A stretch of DNA of 64,000 nucleotides, taken from positions 7,912,501-7,976,500 of the forward strand of contig NC_080577.1 of NCBI RefSeq assembly GCF_029962835.1. The letters run 5' to 3'. Each line of letters begins with the position of its first letter. Position 1 is the first letter of the stretch. The DNA comes from Magnolia sinica. Taxonomy: Eukaryota > Streptophyta > Magnoliopsida > Magnoliales > Magnoliaceae. The notes under the pieces were generated by a model. That model was not told the DNA's origin and did not search any database. It worked only from the letters and a program-made list of their open reading frames with translations. Position numbers and translations under genes: made by a program. This document shows, one piece after another, positions 10,171 through 22,260 of the stretch.

Positions 10171-12558
10171 TCACATATGTCAGGTGTACGGTCGATCACT
10201 TGCCAGAATTTATGAAAGGTAGGCGCGTTGAGCTGTCCAAACTGGGCCTGTATTGTCCACCGTAGGCTGAAGCACAAGCCGGGCTCGTGATGGGCCAAAA
10301 TAGACCACTTGACATGTTTATGCTAGACCCGAACCCGAATAAATGAATAGAGAAGACAAACATGCTGGGACGCCGTTGTTAAAGGCCCCGTTGGAGTAGA
10401 GAAAGAGATGGGATCAAAGGTAGGAGGTGAGAGGGATGAAATGCATGGATTGGAGGTGAGAGAGAGAAAGACAGCACTATGGGATGCTCCATTTATTTTT
10501 CTTTTGTTTTTGACCATTGGATTTCGCAAGTTTTGAAGATGGACGAGGAGCCTTCTCCTTCTTATACGCCATCTCTTCTTAGCTCGGTTGAGATTGCTAG
10601 GTGTTATTTATTTATTTATTTATTTTTAAATGGCCAAGAACGGATGCAGGGACGGGAGTATTTCATTAAATAATAATAATAATAATCCTTATGAGCTGAG
10701 CTCACACACTTGCTTTTGGATATCTACATCCAAGCCTAGTTTAATGTCGAGCCGGGCTTGATTTTTAAGCCAGCCAACTTTTATTACCAACACGCCAGCC
10801 TAAACTCAGTCGAAGGCGGGCCAGGCCCGAAATCCGGCGGGCCAATCTGGCCCATTGGCACCCCAAATGAAAGTTGGTACCTGGACAATGATAGTCACCC
10901 CCGTACCCCACAGATTTTATTAAAAGGTCACAACTCACCATCACGCATGCTACTGTAACGTCGGTGATTGCGAACCGTCCATCTGGGCCATATGTAGAGA
11001 CGCCTAACAACTCAGCGGTCCTGGACATCGATCTCCACACACCTGGAATTTGAAAAGTTCAGAGAACTAATCACATGTACCATACTACTCGTGCTACCAT
11101 GACATCCTTTCCCATCGACATGCCACTTCTAGAGGAAATCGGTGCCGAGAAAATGGTAGGCCCCAGCATGAAGATCACCATTCTCTAAAACCATTAAGAT
11201 CTGCTTACTAGGTGGACCACACCTGTATATTGAGTCAAACCTTTGGTTATCCATTGATTCCAAAAGTGTGCGAAAGATGATAAATAGAACGGACTAATTT
11301 TTATCCCATTCAATCCTCACGGGGGGACCCACTGTTTTAATGGTCCTGATGCCTTACAAAAAATGTAATGTTAGCGGGAAGGATGGTGCCGTACCACTAG
11401 CCGTTGTCACTTGCCTGGGTGGGATCAATTCTCGAAAGTCTGATTATTTATGAGGAAAGATCATTCCAGATGCTGCCTCAGCTTGATACGTTTACCATAC
11501 TGATTGTTTTTCGGGTGGAAAATCCGAGCCTTGGAAAAGATGGGAAGCTTCACTAAGATCATCTGGCGCAAAAAATCATTCTGATGTACTCATCATGTGG
11601 GCCACGAGGGCGTGTTAGGTCAGATCATCATCCTTCCGTCGATTTCAAAGATGGAGCCGCGTGATCGCTGGATCATCCTAACGTTTCTGCGAGCTTATCT
11701 TTTTGATGGGGCCTACCTTTTCCTCGGGATCGGATGTTATACAATGTGACACGTGCGGAAACACGAGGCAACTAGCAAGCTAGTGGCTGTATTTATGGGA
11801 TCAGCTATCATTTTATCGGTGCCGTTGACTGTTTGACTACGGTAGAGCCGAGTACGATCAATCAAGAATCAGGAGGATTTAGATATGGAGCTACCTGCCT
11901 GGAATCTTCTGCGGCACCAGTTTAAGCAGCGTAGTAAAACGCTGAAGTTCTTTGAGGTACACTAAGATGTATATGTGAAATCTACTCCGTTTATCTGGTG
12001 ATAGAATTTAATTAACCGTACCTGAAACAATCAGCCAAATAAAAAGTCATATAGACCACACCATTACGAATAATGTAGAACTGATCATAAAACCTATAAG
12101 TTCGCGCTTTGTGGCCTGCATGAGTTTTGGATTGAGATAATTTTTCTAGTAATCCCGGTGAATAAGACATGATGAACGGTCTAGATGAAGGATATACTCC
12201 ATGGTAACCCCACGCTCTGGTTAGCGTCTGATCCCCATTGTTCTCTCTGATGTGGGCCACATGAGTTGTGAATCTGTCCAATGTTAAATCAATGGTCTAG
12301 CATCGAGGAGAAACTTGATAGACGGAGTGGATTTCACATACGTAATACGGTGAACCAAGAGAGCTTGAAGACGTGTTTAGAAGTGAGCCGTAATGTAGTT
12401 TGTAAGTGCCATTGTTGCTAATTTTCGGCGTTTGGTGGAAAAGGACATTCAACGAGATTTTTGAAGGCTTTTACATTAGAGGAAAAGCTTCCAAATTTTG
12501 TCTCAATTCATAAGAGAAATCGGCCGTCATTCCTACTGCGGGTATGTGACCGCTCATA
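10171..12558. other. Gene-less stretch
   Basis: No gene is recognised. About 10240-10330 and 10720-10870 contain GGGCC/CCGGGC-rich low-complexity text (GAGCCGGGCTTGATTTTTAA). A TTTA microsatellite lies at 10603-10627 and AATAAT at 10671-10685. The part 10950-12500 is of moderate GC content with scattered GTGGGCC and CCACC motifs typical of decayed MITEs in this window. Confidence 0.4.
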
Positions 12559-12567
12559 CTCCATTTC

Positions 12568-13185
12568 GGACGTGGATTAGCTGCGACCCCGAATTCAGCG
12601 ATGTGATTGCAACCTTGACTGTGGGTCTCACCTTGATGTAGGGTTGTATATCCAGGCCGTCCATCCATTTTTCCAAGATTATTTAGGGCATGATCCCAAA
12701 AATGAAGTAGATAAAAATCTCAGGTGTACCACATAGTAGGGATTGAATTCTCACCATTGAAAGCTTCATAATTTTTGAATCAAGCTGCTAATTTTGTTTT
12801 TCTCTTCATCCATATTTGTGGATGGCAAATAAATAATGTGGTGTAACCTAGGGCCTGTTTGGAACCTAGGATTAGGTCACATGGAATTGCATTTGGTCCC
12901 AACAATAGATATCAGTTGCGAAATCTAATCCATTGATTATTATAATTCCATAGCCTACCAAACATTTACAAGTTTAACATAATACAAAATTTTTTCCAAA
13001 GGAAAGATTTAATTTACAAATAAGTTCGTTCTTAATTATGGGCTTTCAATTACCACTGTTTTCTCCATGCCCTAAATTAAGTTAGATATATGTTGTGGAT
13101 ATACAATGCATACATCGAGGAAGGCCCTATAAATAGGTTCACACCACTTGGCTGGATGTAGGTCACAGCTAATCCACCCACGTAC
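12568..13185 (+). mobile_element. Foldback MITE with a nested insertion
   Basis: Tips GGACGTGGATTAGCTG (left) and CAGCTAATCCACC (right). Flanking 9-mers CTCCATTTC (12559-12567) and CTCCATCCC (13186-13194) agree at 7 of 9. The left core is clear (CCAGGCCGTCCATCCATTTT) and the spacer is in + orientation. At about 12853 the core is interrupted by about 180 bp beginning GGGCCTGTTTGGAACCTAGG, probably a smaller transposon. The right core then continues with CTTTCAATTACCACTGTTTT and GTTGTGGATATACAATGCAT. Confidence 0.75.
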
Positions 13186-13238
13186 CTCCATCCCTTTCTT
13201 CCTTCCATTGTTACCTTTCTTCCTTTTTAAATGGAAGT

Positions 13239-13850
13239 TGTTGATGCTCAAATTTGGTCAATTATGTCTTACCTTCTGTAAGTCGCTAAGTACCTACAAT
13301 TTAATAGAGAATAATAGAAGATAGTGGGGGCGCCGGTTAAGGCCGGGACCCTCCAATGCCTAAGTCACACATATGGACTCACGGTAGGCATAGTAGAATC
13401 AAGATAGTTGTGTGTACCTATTAGACATGGCATGGAGTGTATTTACAGACTTTCTAGGCAGTCTACGTATCCGAGTTGATTTGCTGGATATGTTGGAGGG
13501 GCTCGTATTGGAGTCGGACTCTAATTTCAAGAATATATGTGACTTTACCTCGATTGATGTGATTTTCAGCTAAAACCTTGTTGGATTGATCTTATCTTTA
13601 TATATTGCGAGATTCTCTCCGAATATTTCTATTCCGAGGTCGATATCCGAAGTTGAGGTTGGTACCCGAGGTCGGGTCAAGGGCCAAAGTGATAACTGAG
13701 GCCAAGGTAGAAAGTAGTCAACATCAAAGGTTGGGGTGATTTTTCGGCCTTCAAGCAATATATAAATATATAGTCAATGTGTCTCGTTGCTCGACTCATC
13801 TGTCTCATACATTTATTTAGTTCTATTTTATCGATAACAGTGGCCCCCTT
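13239..13850 (-). mobile_element. LTR remnant, probably Ty3/Gypsy type
   Basis: The block starts TGTTGATGCTCAAATTTGG and contains GGCCGGGACCCTCCAATGCC. Read on the minus strand these are the familiar end and interior of plant Gypsy-type LTRs (a GCATCGGAGGGTC-like stretch and a terminal TTTGCATCAACA-like stretch). The right end and any target duplication could not be placed. It is an old fragment with no coding part recognised. Confidence 0.4.
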
Positions 13851-14924
13851 CTTCCGAACTCTATACTTTATGAGCTTAGGAAGTAACTTTTAAACTAATG
13901 TATGAGCGATGAGTCTTGATTCTTTAACTAGAGAAGATCAGCTCATTTCATATATGTTCATCGATTTTGTTGCCTAGTAATTAATGCGAAAATTGGAAAG
14001 GGACGACACCTGCTGTGGTGATCAAAGAAGATATTACGACAGTATCTCCATACAAGGAGTCATGCACAGCGTGGTGAGCATTGTTTTGCCTTTATGTGTA
14101 GGTGGTCGTGTATGATTACTTAGTAAATACAATAGTCGAGCATGTAGATTTTTAGTCGATAGTCGAATATGTAGGTTCTTAGTCGATAGTCGAGCATGTA
14201 AATTTATACTCGATAGTCCAGCATGTAAATTTTTAGGTTATGTAGCTTGTAGACAAATTATTAAAAACGAGAAAGCTTTTCCCTTCAACTAGAGGATGTT
14301 CCTTATGGTTGAACAAGTAACTCTCGAGCACAGTAAGAAAAATCGTAAGAACGAGAAAGATCACCTTCGTTTATTTAACTTAGGGAGGTCACTCACAGTC
14401 GAGCATGTAGATAAAAATGATGGATAAAATAGTATAAATAAATGGAAGAACATTCCTCCCTTTGACTGAGGGAGGTTTCTCATAGTCAAACATGAGTAAC
14501 TTTTATCGAGGTAATCAGTCGAACACAGTTATTTCACATGTCAGAGTTCCTCATGAGTAGTAAATCTTTAGATGCTCAATGTTTTATGAGTGAGGTAAGA
14601 GCTTACCATCCATATCTTTTAGTTGATACGTCTCTCATAATGCCTCTGTCTTCTATTCAATACATCCCTCAATTCCTGAGGTCAAGGTCAGGGTTGGCTG
14701 ATAAGCCTTATTACCGAGCTTGGTCGACCGACTTAGTTAGGTCATAAGATCTCAAGTTTTCAAGCTTGCGTGTCGTGGTTATCTCTCGATATCCTTGATG
14801 ATCAGAGATCTCCTTGACAATATGTTTGAGCGGTCAAAATTCAAAAAAATTAGACCCTCCGCTGATGGTCAAGTAGTTGAGCCGAGCTATCCCTTAAAAA
14901 CGGATCCTTCCTCTTGCTGGGTTG
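13851..14924. other. Unassigned AT-rich stretch, possibly decayed LTR-element interior
   Basis: Adjoins an LTR-like block and contains a 27-bp tandem repeat. No protein domain is readable in any frame. Open frames of 60-70 codons near 14538-14992 show no motif. Confidence 0.3.
14134..14240. repeat. 27-bp tandem repeat, about four copies
   Basis: The unit is about AGTCGAGCATGTAGATTTTT plus AGTCGAT. Copies start near 14134, 14161, 14188 and 14215, with a few substitutions each. Related single motifs (TCGAGCATGTAG) recur near 14400 and 14480, so the repeat was once longer or seeded more widely. Confidence 0.75.
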
Positions 14925-15034
14925 GTAGACTCATGGGAGTTTCAACACCCGGTCAAGGGTTCGAGTATCCATATGTGGTGAAATTCCACTAGCGTGAGTG
15001 TGTGGGGTGTGTGTGTGTTAAAAAAAATGGTAGG
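14925..15034 (+). mobile_element. SINE-like 3' part
   Basis: The sequence TAGACTCATGGGAGTTTCAA, GGGTTCGAGTAT (B-box-like), GGTGAAATTCCACTAGCGTG, then a GT-rich tail and oligo-A matches a second copy at about 41808-41960. A polymerase III B-box-like motif, a GT-rich 3' part and an A tail suggest a tRNA-derived SINE. The 5' part is missing or unrecognised. Confidence 0.5.
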
Positions 15035-15499
15035 GGTTTTTTTTTAAAAAAAAAGAAGCTACCCCTTAAAAATGCTGTGTTCTCTCCTGTACTGGTCGCT
15101 ATTCATCGGTCCATTTTCACCCACAGCAATTAACATGAAAGGGAAGGCAGCCTCCCTCTCTCACAGGGGATCACGAGGATAGAAAAGTTATCTGGTCTTC
15201 AGTACAGTCAGCAGATACTCGTATTTTCAGCTGTGAAAGGTGGGCCCTTCTACTCAATCTGATACGACGATTCTAACATTTTTATTTTTGGCCTTCAAAA
15301 AGACTTCGTGACAAGGAAAATAAAGCAACGGTCTACAAGATCCGGAAACCTTTTTTTTTTTCACATTGGACATGGACGGTGGAAGGCAGCGAAAATGGTC
15401 TGCAGAGATCCAAAATGGTGGGTCCCACCTATCAAAGACGAAACCTGAGTGTACTGTACAAATCCTCGGGTCGCGGATTCTACGGTCACACGTAAATGA

Positions 15500-15727
15500 T
15501 GTCAGTGACTTGAGTCTGGACACTCTTCCCCCTCTTCTGGCAAACAAGCAGCGCACTCTCGCCTCAACGGTAACCTGCGCACCCCCTTCGAGATCTGTTC
15601 GTTTCTCCCTTTCTTCACTACTCTATTTTAAATAATTAAAATAAAACGCACCCCCAATAGCGTTATACTTTTCCAGCTCTTCCATTCTCCCCCATCTTTC
15701 CATCAAATCTTCCAATAAATTCCTCCA
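15500..15727 (+). promoter_or_regulatory. Probable promoter and 5' UTR of the X8 gene
   Basis: The interval just upstream of the start codon is pyrimidine-rich (TTCTCCCTTTCTTCACTACTC; CTCTTCCATTCTCCCCC). It includes TTTTAAATAATT at about 15626-15637 as the only TATA-like stretch. Nothing more precise can be said without transcript data. Confidence 0.35.
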
Positions 15728-18366
15728 ATGGCGACCACACAATCTCTTCTCCCTCTCTTCATCATCGTCTCCTTCTGCCACGCCACTCTCTTCCTGTCGG
15801 CGATTTCGTCGGAAGCCGTACAAAACCCTAACCCTAGCTTCAATCCCTCTTCGGCACGGGTTCCATTTCCAAAGACGACGAGGAGATCGTCTCTGGAATC
15901 GTCCAAGGCGTTGGAGCTGTGGTGCGTCGCGAAAAATAACGCGGAGGACGCGGCTTTGCAGTCGGCGCTGGATTGGGCATGTGGGGCCGGGGGCGCCGAC
16001 TGTGGGCCCATACAGCAGGGTGGGGCCTGCTTTGAGCCGCAGGACATCCAATCCCACGCTTCCTACGCTTTCAACAACTACTTCCTTAAGAACGGGGTCG
16101 CCCAACAGAGCTGCGATTTCAGTGGTTCCGCTGCACTCACCTCCTTGAATCCGAGTAACGTCTCTGTCTCTTTGGATTTTGAAAACTCTCAGTATCGGCC
16201 GATACGTGCCGGGTCTATTATCTGGTGTGTTGTTTGGCTTCTTTAGCTTCGGTTTCTGAAATCGGATCCGCCTGTATTTGCCTTGTGTGTCGCAGGTCAC
16301 GGGATTTGCGTTTTTCCGTCGAGGTACGCTTTTGGATGAGAACTACTTTTATACTCTGGTAGACTGTGATGGATGATACGCTGGCACTCAGTAATAACTT
16401 AGAAATTGCACATGTGTCATACACGTGTCCAATTAAACCATCCAAATTATGGTACTGAGTGTAGATGTATCATGAACTAAAAGTTAACATTATTTAATAA
16501 CCTGACTAATGGATTGGCGGACATGCTTTGGACGGTTAAAAATGAAAAATATCCAACGGTCCTCTTTCGTCCACGAATCAGGGGTAAGGATTGTTCAAAC
16601 AATCTGATATTATTGTGGTTGTGACTCGGCGACAGTGGGCTGCCAATCAAGTCGGTTTTATTTGAGTTAATCATGTTACATGTACAATTTCTTGCCTCCA
16701 TATCAAGTGTAGTACTTAGCCCGAGCATCATATATAGTTCTCTGCTTGCATCATTTCGTTTACATGGCTCGGAACCCAATATCTGCGCACGTGCACGGCT
16801 CAGGTCAATTTCAGGCCAGGGTAATGGATGGGCTTGGGCTCATGGCCCGGTCAGATTTGAAAGTTTTTCTAGTGAGCCCCGCTAACGTGATTCGCGTATG
16901 TGTGATCGTGATGGGGCCTCGTCGTGCACGTGCCAAAGCTGCACACATACACATGGGAAGCAGATTGCGCACTGAGTAAATTCTGTGGGGCCCACCGTTA
17001 TTTATGTATTTTATCCACTCCGGCCATCCATTTAACCATATAATTTTAGGGCTTGAGGAAAAAAATAAGCATATCCAAAGCTCAAGTAGACCCCACCACA
17101 TGAAACAGTGTGAATTGAACGTCCACCGTTGAAAATTTCTCGGAGGCAGCAGAAGTTTTGGGTGAAGCTGATATTTGTGTTTTGCCTTCATCCATGTGTG
17201 TGTGATCTTATGAAGAGGTTGGATGACAAATAAACATCATTGTGGGCCCTAGGAAGGTTTCAACGGTAGAAATCATTATTCCCACTGTTTCCTGTGGTGT
17301 GGTCCACTTGAGTCTTGGATATGCTTCAATTTTGGGCTTAACCCCTAAAATTAGCTGAAAAAATGGATGGACGGCGTGGATAAACTATGTACATTCGTGG
17401 TGGGCCCAACAGATTTTACTCAGTACGCAATCCAATTTAGCACCCCTTGCCCGAAAATCCGGCCGTTCCCGTCATCACTTGGGACAAACCTCTAAAAAAA
17501 GGCTGGTCGATGAGGAAAGAGATCGACGGTTCACATACAATTTACAATTGTGGTCCACCTGATGAATGTACCAGCACGGTTTTTGACCTGGGCATGTTCA
17601 ATCTAGGACCCACCTGTTAAATGTGCCGATTTGACACGTAATCCTCCTACGTTCGTGTTCAGCGAGGCACCTTCGCCATGTCACTTTGTCATGTGGGCCT
17701 GATTTTGGAGTGATTGACTGGGCATGAATTTCAGGCCCAGCAAATAAATGGTTGGACAGCCATGTTTTCCAAGAAATTGATACTTACAATCTTCCTTTTT
17801 TTTTATTTTTTTTTATTTTATACATAGTTACATGCACCCTCTTTTGGTTTTTTCTTTTCTTTTCTCTCTTGAATTGGCTAGAGATTATGTGTAATTAGAG
17901 TAGAATGGTAGAAATTCTTGTTTGAGGAGAATGCATTGCTATGTTTCCCGCCTGAAATGAAATGGATATGTATATAATAATATCTCTTACCTATTGTTAG
18001 AAAACCAGGAACTCAGGGCTCCGCTCAGTCACCCAATGAGTGAAGACCTAGATGAGTCGACCCATATTCATCAAGTTTTACTTGGTTTAACAAAAACTTA
18101 ATAAAAATTGAAATTTAAAAGTAATCTCTCAAAAACAAAAACAATTAAAAGTAGGTAAAAGAAAATAATAAATTAAGAGAAATGCTCCAGTGCTCTTTGA
18201 TCACTATTAGTTATACTGCTCCTAGTAACATTGGGATACTTGAACCATCCAATCGCCTGATCTAGACTGTACATTAGGTCCACCATCGAAATACCGGAAT
18301 AATCTGATAATCATAACTATCTAATCATCAGCCTTTAGTTCCATATCAGTTATACAAAAATAGGTC

Positions 18367-18406
<40 letters not shown>

Positions 18407-20263
18407 AACTTCTGTCCATTAAATTTGCAATTGCGTCTATATGATTAATTCATCAAATACCTCACACGTTTAGAAATTGATTTTAAGAGCGTAATCCCAC
18501 TCCCCCTCTATCCACATGCACATCACACACAAAACTTGATAAAATGTGAGCTTTAGTTAAAAATTAGGGATTCTACCCCAAATTTCCTCAAGAATTCTGA
18601 ATTTGCTCTACAGTCCCTTGACTAATTGAAAGGCCTGAAAAGTGCTTTGAGGAATTGAAATGACCAAAGCTTACTCATTTACCTTTTTCGAAAAGTGAAG
18701 TCGAGCATTGTGGGGTCCATGTGATGCATGTATGACATCTAACCCATCCAATTGGTGCAAAACACCATGTTGATCAAACAAACTGAAAATTAGGCTGATT
18801 CAATCATCAGGAGGGCTGCACCATAAAAAAGTGTACACCGCCCAAAAACTCTGACTTCACGTGTGCCCACCTGATGAATTGGATTGGCCTAATTTTCATT
18901 TTATCTAATCATTATAGCAGGGTGCATTTGTTGGACACTTTTGAATGTCATCTGCACACCACAAGGGCCCACAATGCTTTTCTTCACCACTTTTTAGAGG
19001 AAGAAAAAAAGAAAAGAAAAAAAAGACAGAATTACCAATTAAAAAACAGAGAGATGAGGACACTTGGTCATTGTTGAGAAAGTATGCTCTAGTGATCCCA
19101 TTGTTTTATGAAGTAGACTTTTGTGTCTGTGATGGATCCAGAAAACCCTGTCTTTGATCCAAAACATGTCACATTTCTGGACAAGATCCCGATTGTTCGT
19201 CAGGTGAGCTCTATAGTGGAGGGCCTGTAGCTTAAAAAAATACACTAATTGGCCAACTCTAGTTGTTTTGTTGGGACTTTCTTAGCTATCATATTAGTGG
19301 CATCTAAATGGACATTTTCAAACATGATGAACAAAATATAAGCCATTGTTCAACGGGAAAAGATCACCCCAATCATTGACTAGGATTGCCTTGATTCAGG
19401 GCTGTGGCCCATCCACATGGCAGCTCATCAGATCAATGGCTCTAATCATCATGCACATGTTTGATGGTGGTGATAAACAACGTGTACTCCAGCTTTCTAT
19501 TTCTCATAGAATTTTAGGACATATTTGTAAGAATTAAGCTCCTTTTTTTCTTTTCTTTTTTTTTTTTTTTTTTGTTTTTAATTATCTAAAGAACATGTTG
19601 TCACAGACCAGACAATCCCAAGAGGGTATTCCAGGTATTTAGCCAATTTTGATTCTTTTTGTAGATTAAGAGGCTTGAGCAATTTAGAGAACCCTAGAAA
19701 ATTCTAGAGAATGATAGAAGTGTATATGGTAGTGAAGAGATTTTTAGAAGTTTCTATAGATCTCTAGTTCGTTCATGTAGATAGGGTGGTGTACAAAAAT
19801 CTAGAAAGATTTTAGAGTGTTCTTGGTCATTGAATGATCGTCAGGTTACCTTCATCCTAGCTATTCATGTAAATTTGCTAGAAGGTTCCTTGCCCTATCT
19901 AAGGAGGGTTTTGCATTAGTAGAGGTGTGCATTAGAGTTACTGGATAAGTGATAAGTGCTCAAACATTTTAATGAAAGCTTGTGGAGCATAGTGATTTAT
20001 GGCATATTTGATCACTTATCCTCTTGATCAAAGATGATTTCTTTCTATTCTTTTCTCATAATTGTATAACATTTTGTGATTGTATAAACTGTCGCAGCTC
20101 GGCAGCAAAGAACGGAAGCTTTACTGGCTTGACTGGAGGAACAATTACTGGGGTTGGACCTGCTGGGGCAGACTTAAGCGGTAGCCAGATTACATGTATG
20201 TGGGTGTGGCCTTTAATTTCAGCCCTTATGATGTTAGTAATGACTGTATTGACTTTACAATGA
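15728..20263 (+). CDS. GPI-anchored X8 (CBM43) protein, PDCB-like, three exons
   Basis: Predicted exons: 15728-16154, 16296-16323 and 20098-20263 (427+28+166 nt, 206 codons plus stop), with GT-AG borders and consistent phases. The first ATG is used; a hydrophobic signal peptide (about 1-29) follows. Residues 64-150 form the X8 domain, starting LWCVAKN. Its six cysteines are C66, C85, C92, C101, C129 and C147. The last, in HGICVFP, comes from the 28-nt microexon. A Ser/Gly/Thr-rich linker with one NGS site leads to a GPI-type signal: small residues near 179-181, then a hydrophobic tail (about 186-204). Family knowledge: X8 proteins of this architecture bind callose (beta-1,3-glucan) at the plasma membrane/wall, often at plasmodesmata. 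The ALTSLNPS motif resembles plasmodesmata callose-binding proteins. Intron 2 is 3774 bp and carries several MITEs. Reading straight through exon 1 would give a 172-residue form lacking C147 and the anchor. Confidence 0.9.
16345..16600. mobile_element. Short inverted-repeat MITE (family 3) in intron 2
   Basis: The motifs GATGATACGCTGGCACTCAG (about 16371) and TTTGGACGGTTAAAAATG with CAACGGTCC correspond to pieces of the better copy at 61498-61875 (TTGATACGCAGGCACTGAGG; ATTTTAACCGTCCAG). Boundaries are approximate. It begins about 20 bp after the microexon's donor site. Confidence 0.45.
16955..17438 (+). mobile_element. Foldback MITE, CTGAGTAA-arm subfamily, in intron 2
   Basis: One of the clearest palindromic copies. 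The left half TGTGGGGCCCACCGTTATTT ... CCAAAGCTCAAGTAGACC is answered by the right half GTGGTCCACTTGAGTCTTGG ... CGTGGTGGGCCCAACAG. About 190 bp pair on each side of a spacer of about 100 bp in + orientation (GTTTTGGGTGAAGCTGATAT). Arms end GCAGATTGCGCACTGAGTAA and TTACTCAGTACGCAATCC. No good 9-bp target repeat is seen. When transcribed in the intron it would form a long hairpin. Confidence 0.88.
17440..20097 (+). other. Remaining part of intron 2 of the X8 gene
   Basis: Non-coding. It contains T-rich tracts (17796-17820, 19543-19573), an AT microsatellite, and a fragment at 18175-18368 opening GAGAAATGCTCCAGTGCTCT that belongs to the same family as 39060-39417. The acceptor GTCGCAG ends the intron at 20097. 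Confidence 0.6.
18370..18402. repeat. (AT)n microsatellite
   Basis: About 16 uninterrupted AT units within intron 2 of the X8 gene. Confidence 0.97.
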
Positions 20264-21120
20264 AATGAGAAACAAACGCAGCTTCTTAATTCAGCAAAAT
20301 TGTTTCTCCATTTCATCATTTGAGCATTTAAGTTATGCTGCAGTCTCATTCTGGTTTAAGCTAGATGTGATGTAGAGAGTGAACTGGATTTGTAGATTTT
20401 ATTCTTTATTATTATTATTATTATTGTGACTATTGTTGTTGCTGCTGCCGCTCTAGCTCAAATCATGAGCATTTGATTTTGACTTTTTTTTAATCACCCT
20501 AAACATCAAAAGCTCAATCTTGAGTAGAATACTTGGCATTCTTATTGAATGATCCATATGAAACCTTGCCATTCTTGGTGAAAGATCCATATTAAAACAC
20601 TTTCTATGACTTACAAGTAAATCTTATCATACCCAAGCTTTATGGTGATATGTGAAGTGAGCTCCACTTGCTTTGACCCCTGAGGAGGTGGTATCATGTT
20701 CTTTCAACTAACAGCACCATCATTGAAGATAAAATGGTGACAAGACTCGCTGCAATACATTTTTAAGTCACGGAGTGTTATTACGGATAATTCCCCTTGA
20801 GTTCATTTGAAAAGTAGCTGCATGTTGGTGGCAACACCATTCAGGGTGTAGATGACAAGGATCGTGCAGATATGTTAGACAAAACATCCTTATCATTGCT
20901 CGTGAGAGGAAAACTTACAAACTAGTTGGGGCCCATCAGTACCTATAATCCGCCATGAAATCTATGTCGAGTGGATCTAGCATGATCATGACAACATGAG
21001 AATCCTGTCTCCATGAATTTCTTTCTATCTGACTTTGTTTAGCACATCTCTCTTGAAGTCAAAAGCCTAGCCTTCTTGTTCTTGCCATTTTGATTGTGTT
21101 TATATATTTTCCTTTAGTGG
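20264..21120. other. 3' flank of the X8 gene, gene-less
   Basis: The 3' UTR of the X8 gene should lie in the first few hundred bases. There is no clear AATAAA. A TTA microsatellite lies at 20406-20427. No second gene is recognised up to 21120. Confidence 0.4.
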
Positions 21121-21383
21121 AGCTGTTTTGGTTGGTGGAAATAAAAAAGCAACTGAGGAAATAAAATCAATTTTCTCAAATCTGACAGTTTCTCTCGTCT
21201 GCAAAAGACTAGAGGATTGAGGAAATTGATTTCCTTTTCCTCAGATTTCCTTTTCCACTCTTAGACCTATTTTTTTAATTTTTTAATTTTTTAATTTTTA
21301 AAGAAACCTTTTCACGTTTTCCCTAGTTTTCTCAAATGTGACATTTTCCTTTCTTCATCTATTTTTCCACCAATCCAAACAGG
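21121..21383. mobile_element. Short MITE, hAT-like
   Basis: A 263-bp element with terminal inverted repeats AGCTGTTTTGGTTGGTGGAA and TTTTCCACCAATCCAAACAG. It is flanked by the 8-mers TTTAGTGG and TTTAGAGA, which agree at 6 of 8. An 8-bp duplication would suit a hAT-type element. The interior has a repeated TTTTTTAATTTTTTAATT tract and no coding sequence. Confidence 0.65.
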
Positions 21384-21994
21384 TTTAGAGAAAATGAAGT
21401 GGGTCGTCATTTAACATTTCATGGAGCCACACTATAGATCAAAACGCCCTTAAGATTTTTGGAAGGAACCAAGGCATTAGTGAAGTACATCTCATAGCGA
21501 CTGAGAAACAACACTTGCTATGAGAATGACAATATATAAAAACATCTGATAGGCAGTAATCTGCAATGCTGCATGCTAGCTCTTAGATGTGTTACAAAAG
21601 AAGGGGAAAAGAAAAGAGTCCAAGATGGAAGTTCATAGAGCATGACAGCCCGACTATACTGGCAATTCAACTGTGTATGATGTTGACCAAACCAATCAAG
21701 GGAGCTGAATTACAGAATGTTATATCTTCATTCTGGAGAGTCCTCTTGGTTTTGTGCCCTGAGTTCTACTGATGCACGAGAGACTTGTGCTGTTGATGGG
21801 TCACCCAGAAAGAACCCATCAAACCATTAAATTCATCAATGACATGATCGCCCTAAGAGACTAAGGGCTGTTGGGGAGTCGCGTTAAAGAACCCATCAAG
21901 CATCATTGGCACGATGAGTACATTGATCATATCAACCTTTAAGAGGCTTCAATTCACGAGGAGTCTCTGGTGTCAGTCTTTCTAGATTCCTAGA

Positions 21995-22260
21995 TTCAGC
22001 CTACAATGGCTGCCAATAGCCTTGCTGATGCAGGGCATTTTCACACCGCGCTTGAGTGGGGTATCCGGTGGGATGCAGGGGCACACTTGGGATGGGCGGC
22101 CCATGTAAGGTGGGTGGCTCGTGTGAGGTAGGCCCCACCCGTGTGAGGCGGGTGGCTCGTGTAAAGCAAAACCCATGTGAAGTGGGGTTCACGAGGAGGG
22201 TTCAGCCGGTGTTTTAATCCATGGGATGTGGGGCCTGGGTTATAAGATAAATAAATTAAT
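21995..22260. repeat. GC-rich degenerate repeat block
   Basis: Repeats of a motif about GGTGGCTCGTGTGAGGYGGG / CCCATGTRARGTGGG fill 22060-22200. Three overlapping minus-strand open frames here (proline, histidine and serine-rich) are consequences of the repeat, not evidence of a protein. The wider block may be a fragment of a larger dispersed repeat. Confidence 0.5.

Noticed and set aside
15623-16300. A 225-codon minus-strand open frame across the first X8 exon.
   Set aside because: It is the antisense shadow of a well-supported exon with signal peptide and X8 cysteines. The minus-strand translation has no recognisable domain.
20024-20097. The plus-strand open frame at 20024-20263 read as an independent 79-residue protein.
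   Set aside because: Only its last part (from 20098) is coding, as the terminal exon of the X8 gene. The first 74 bases are intron ending in CGCAG.
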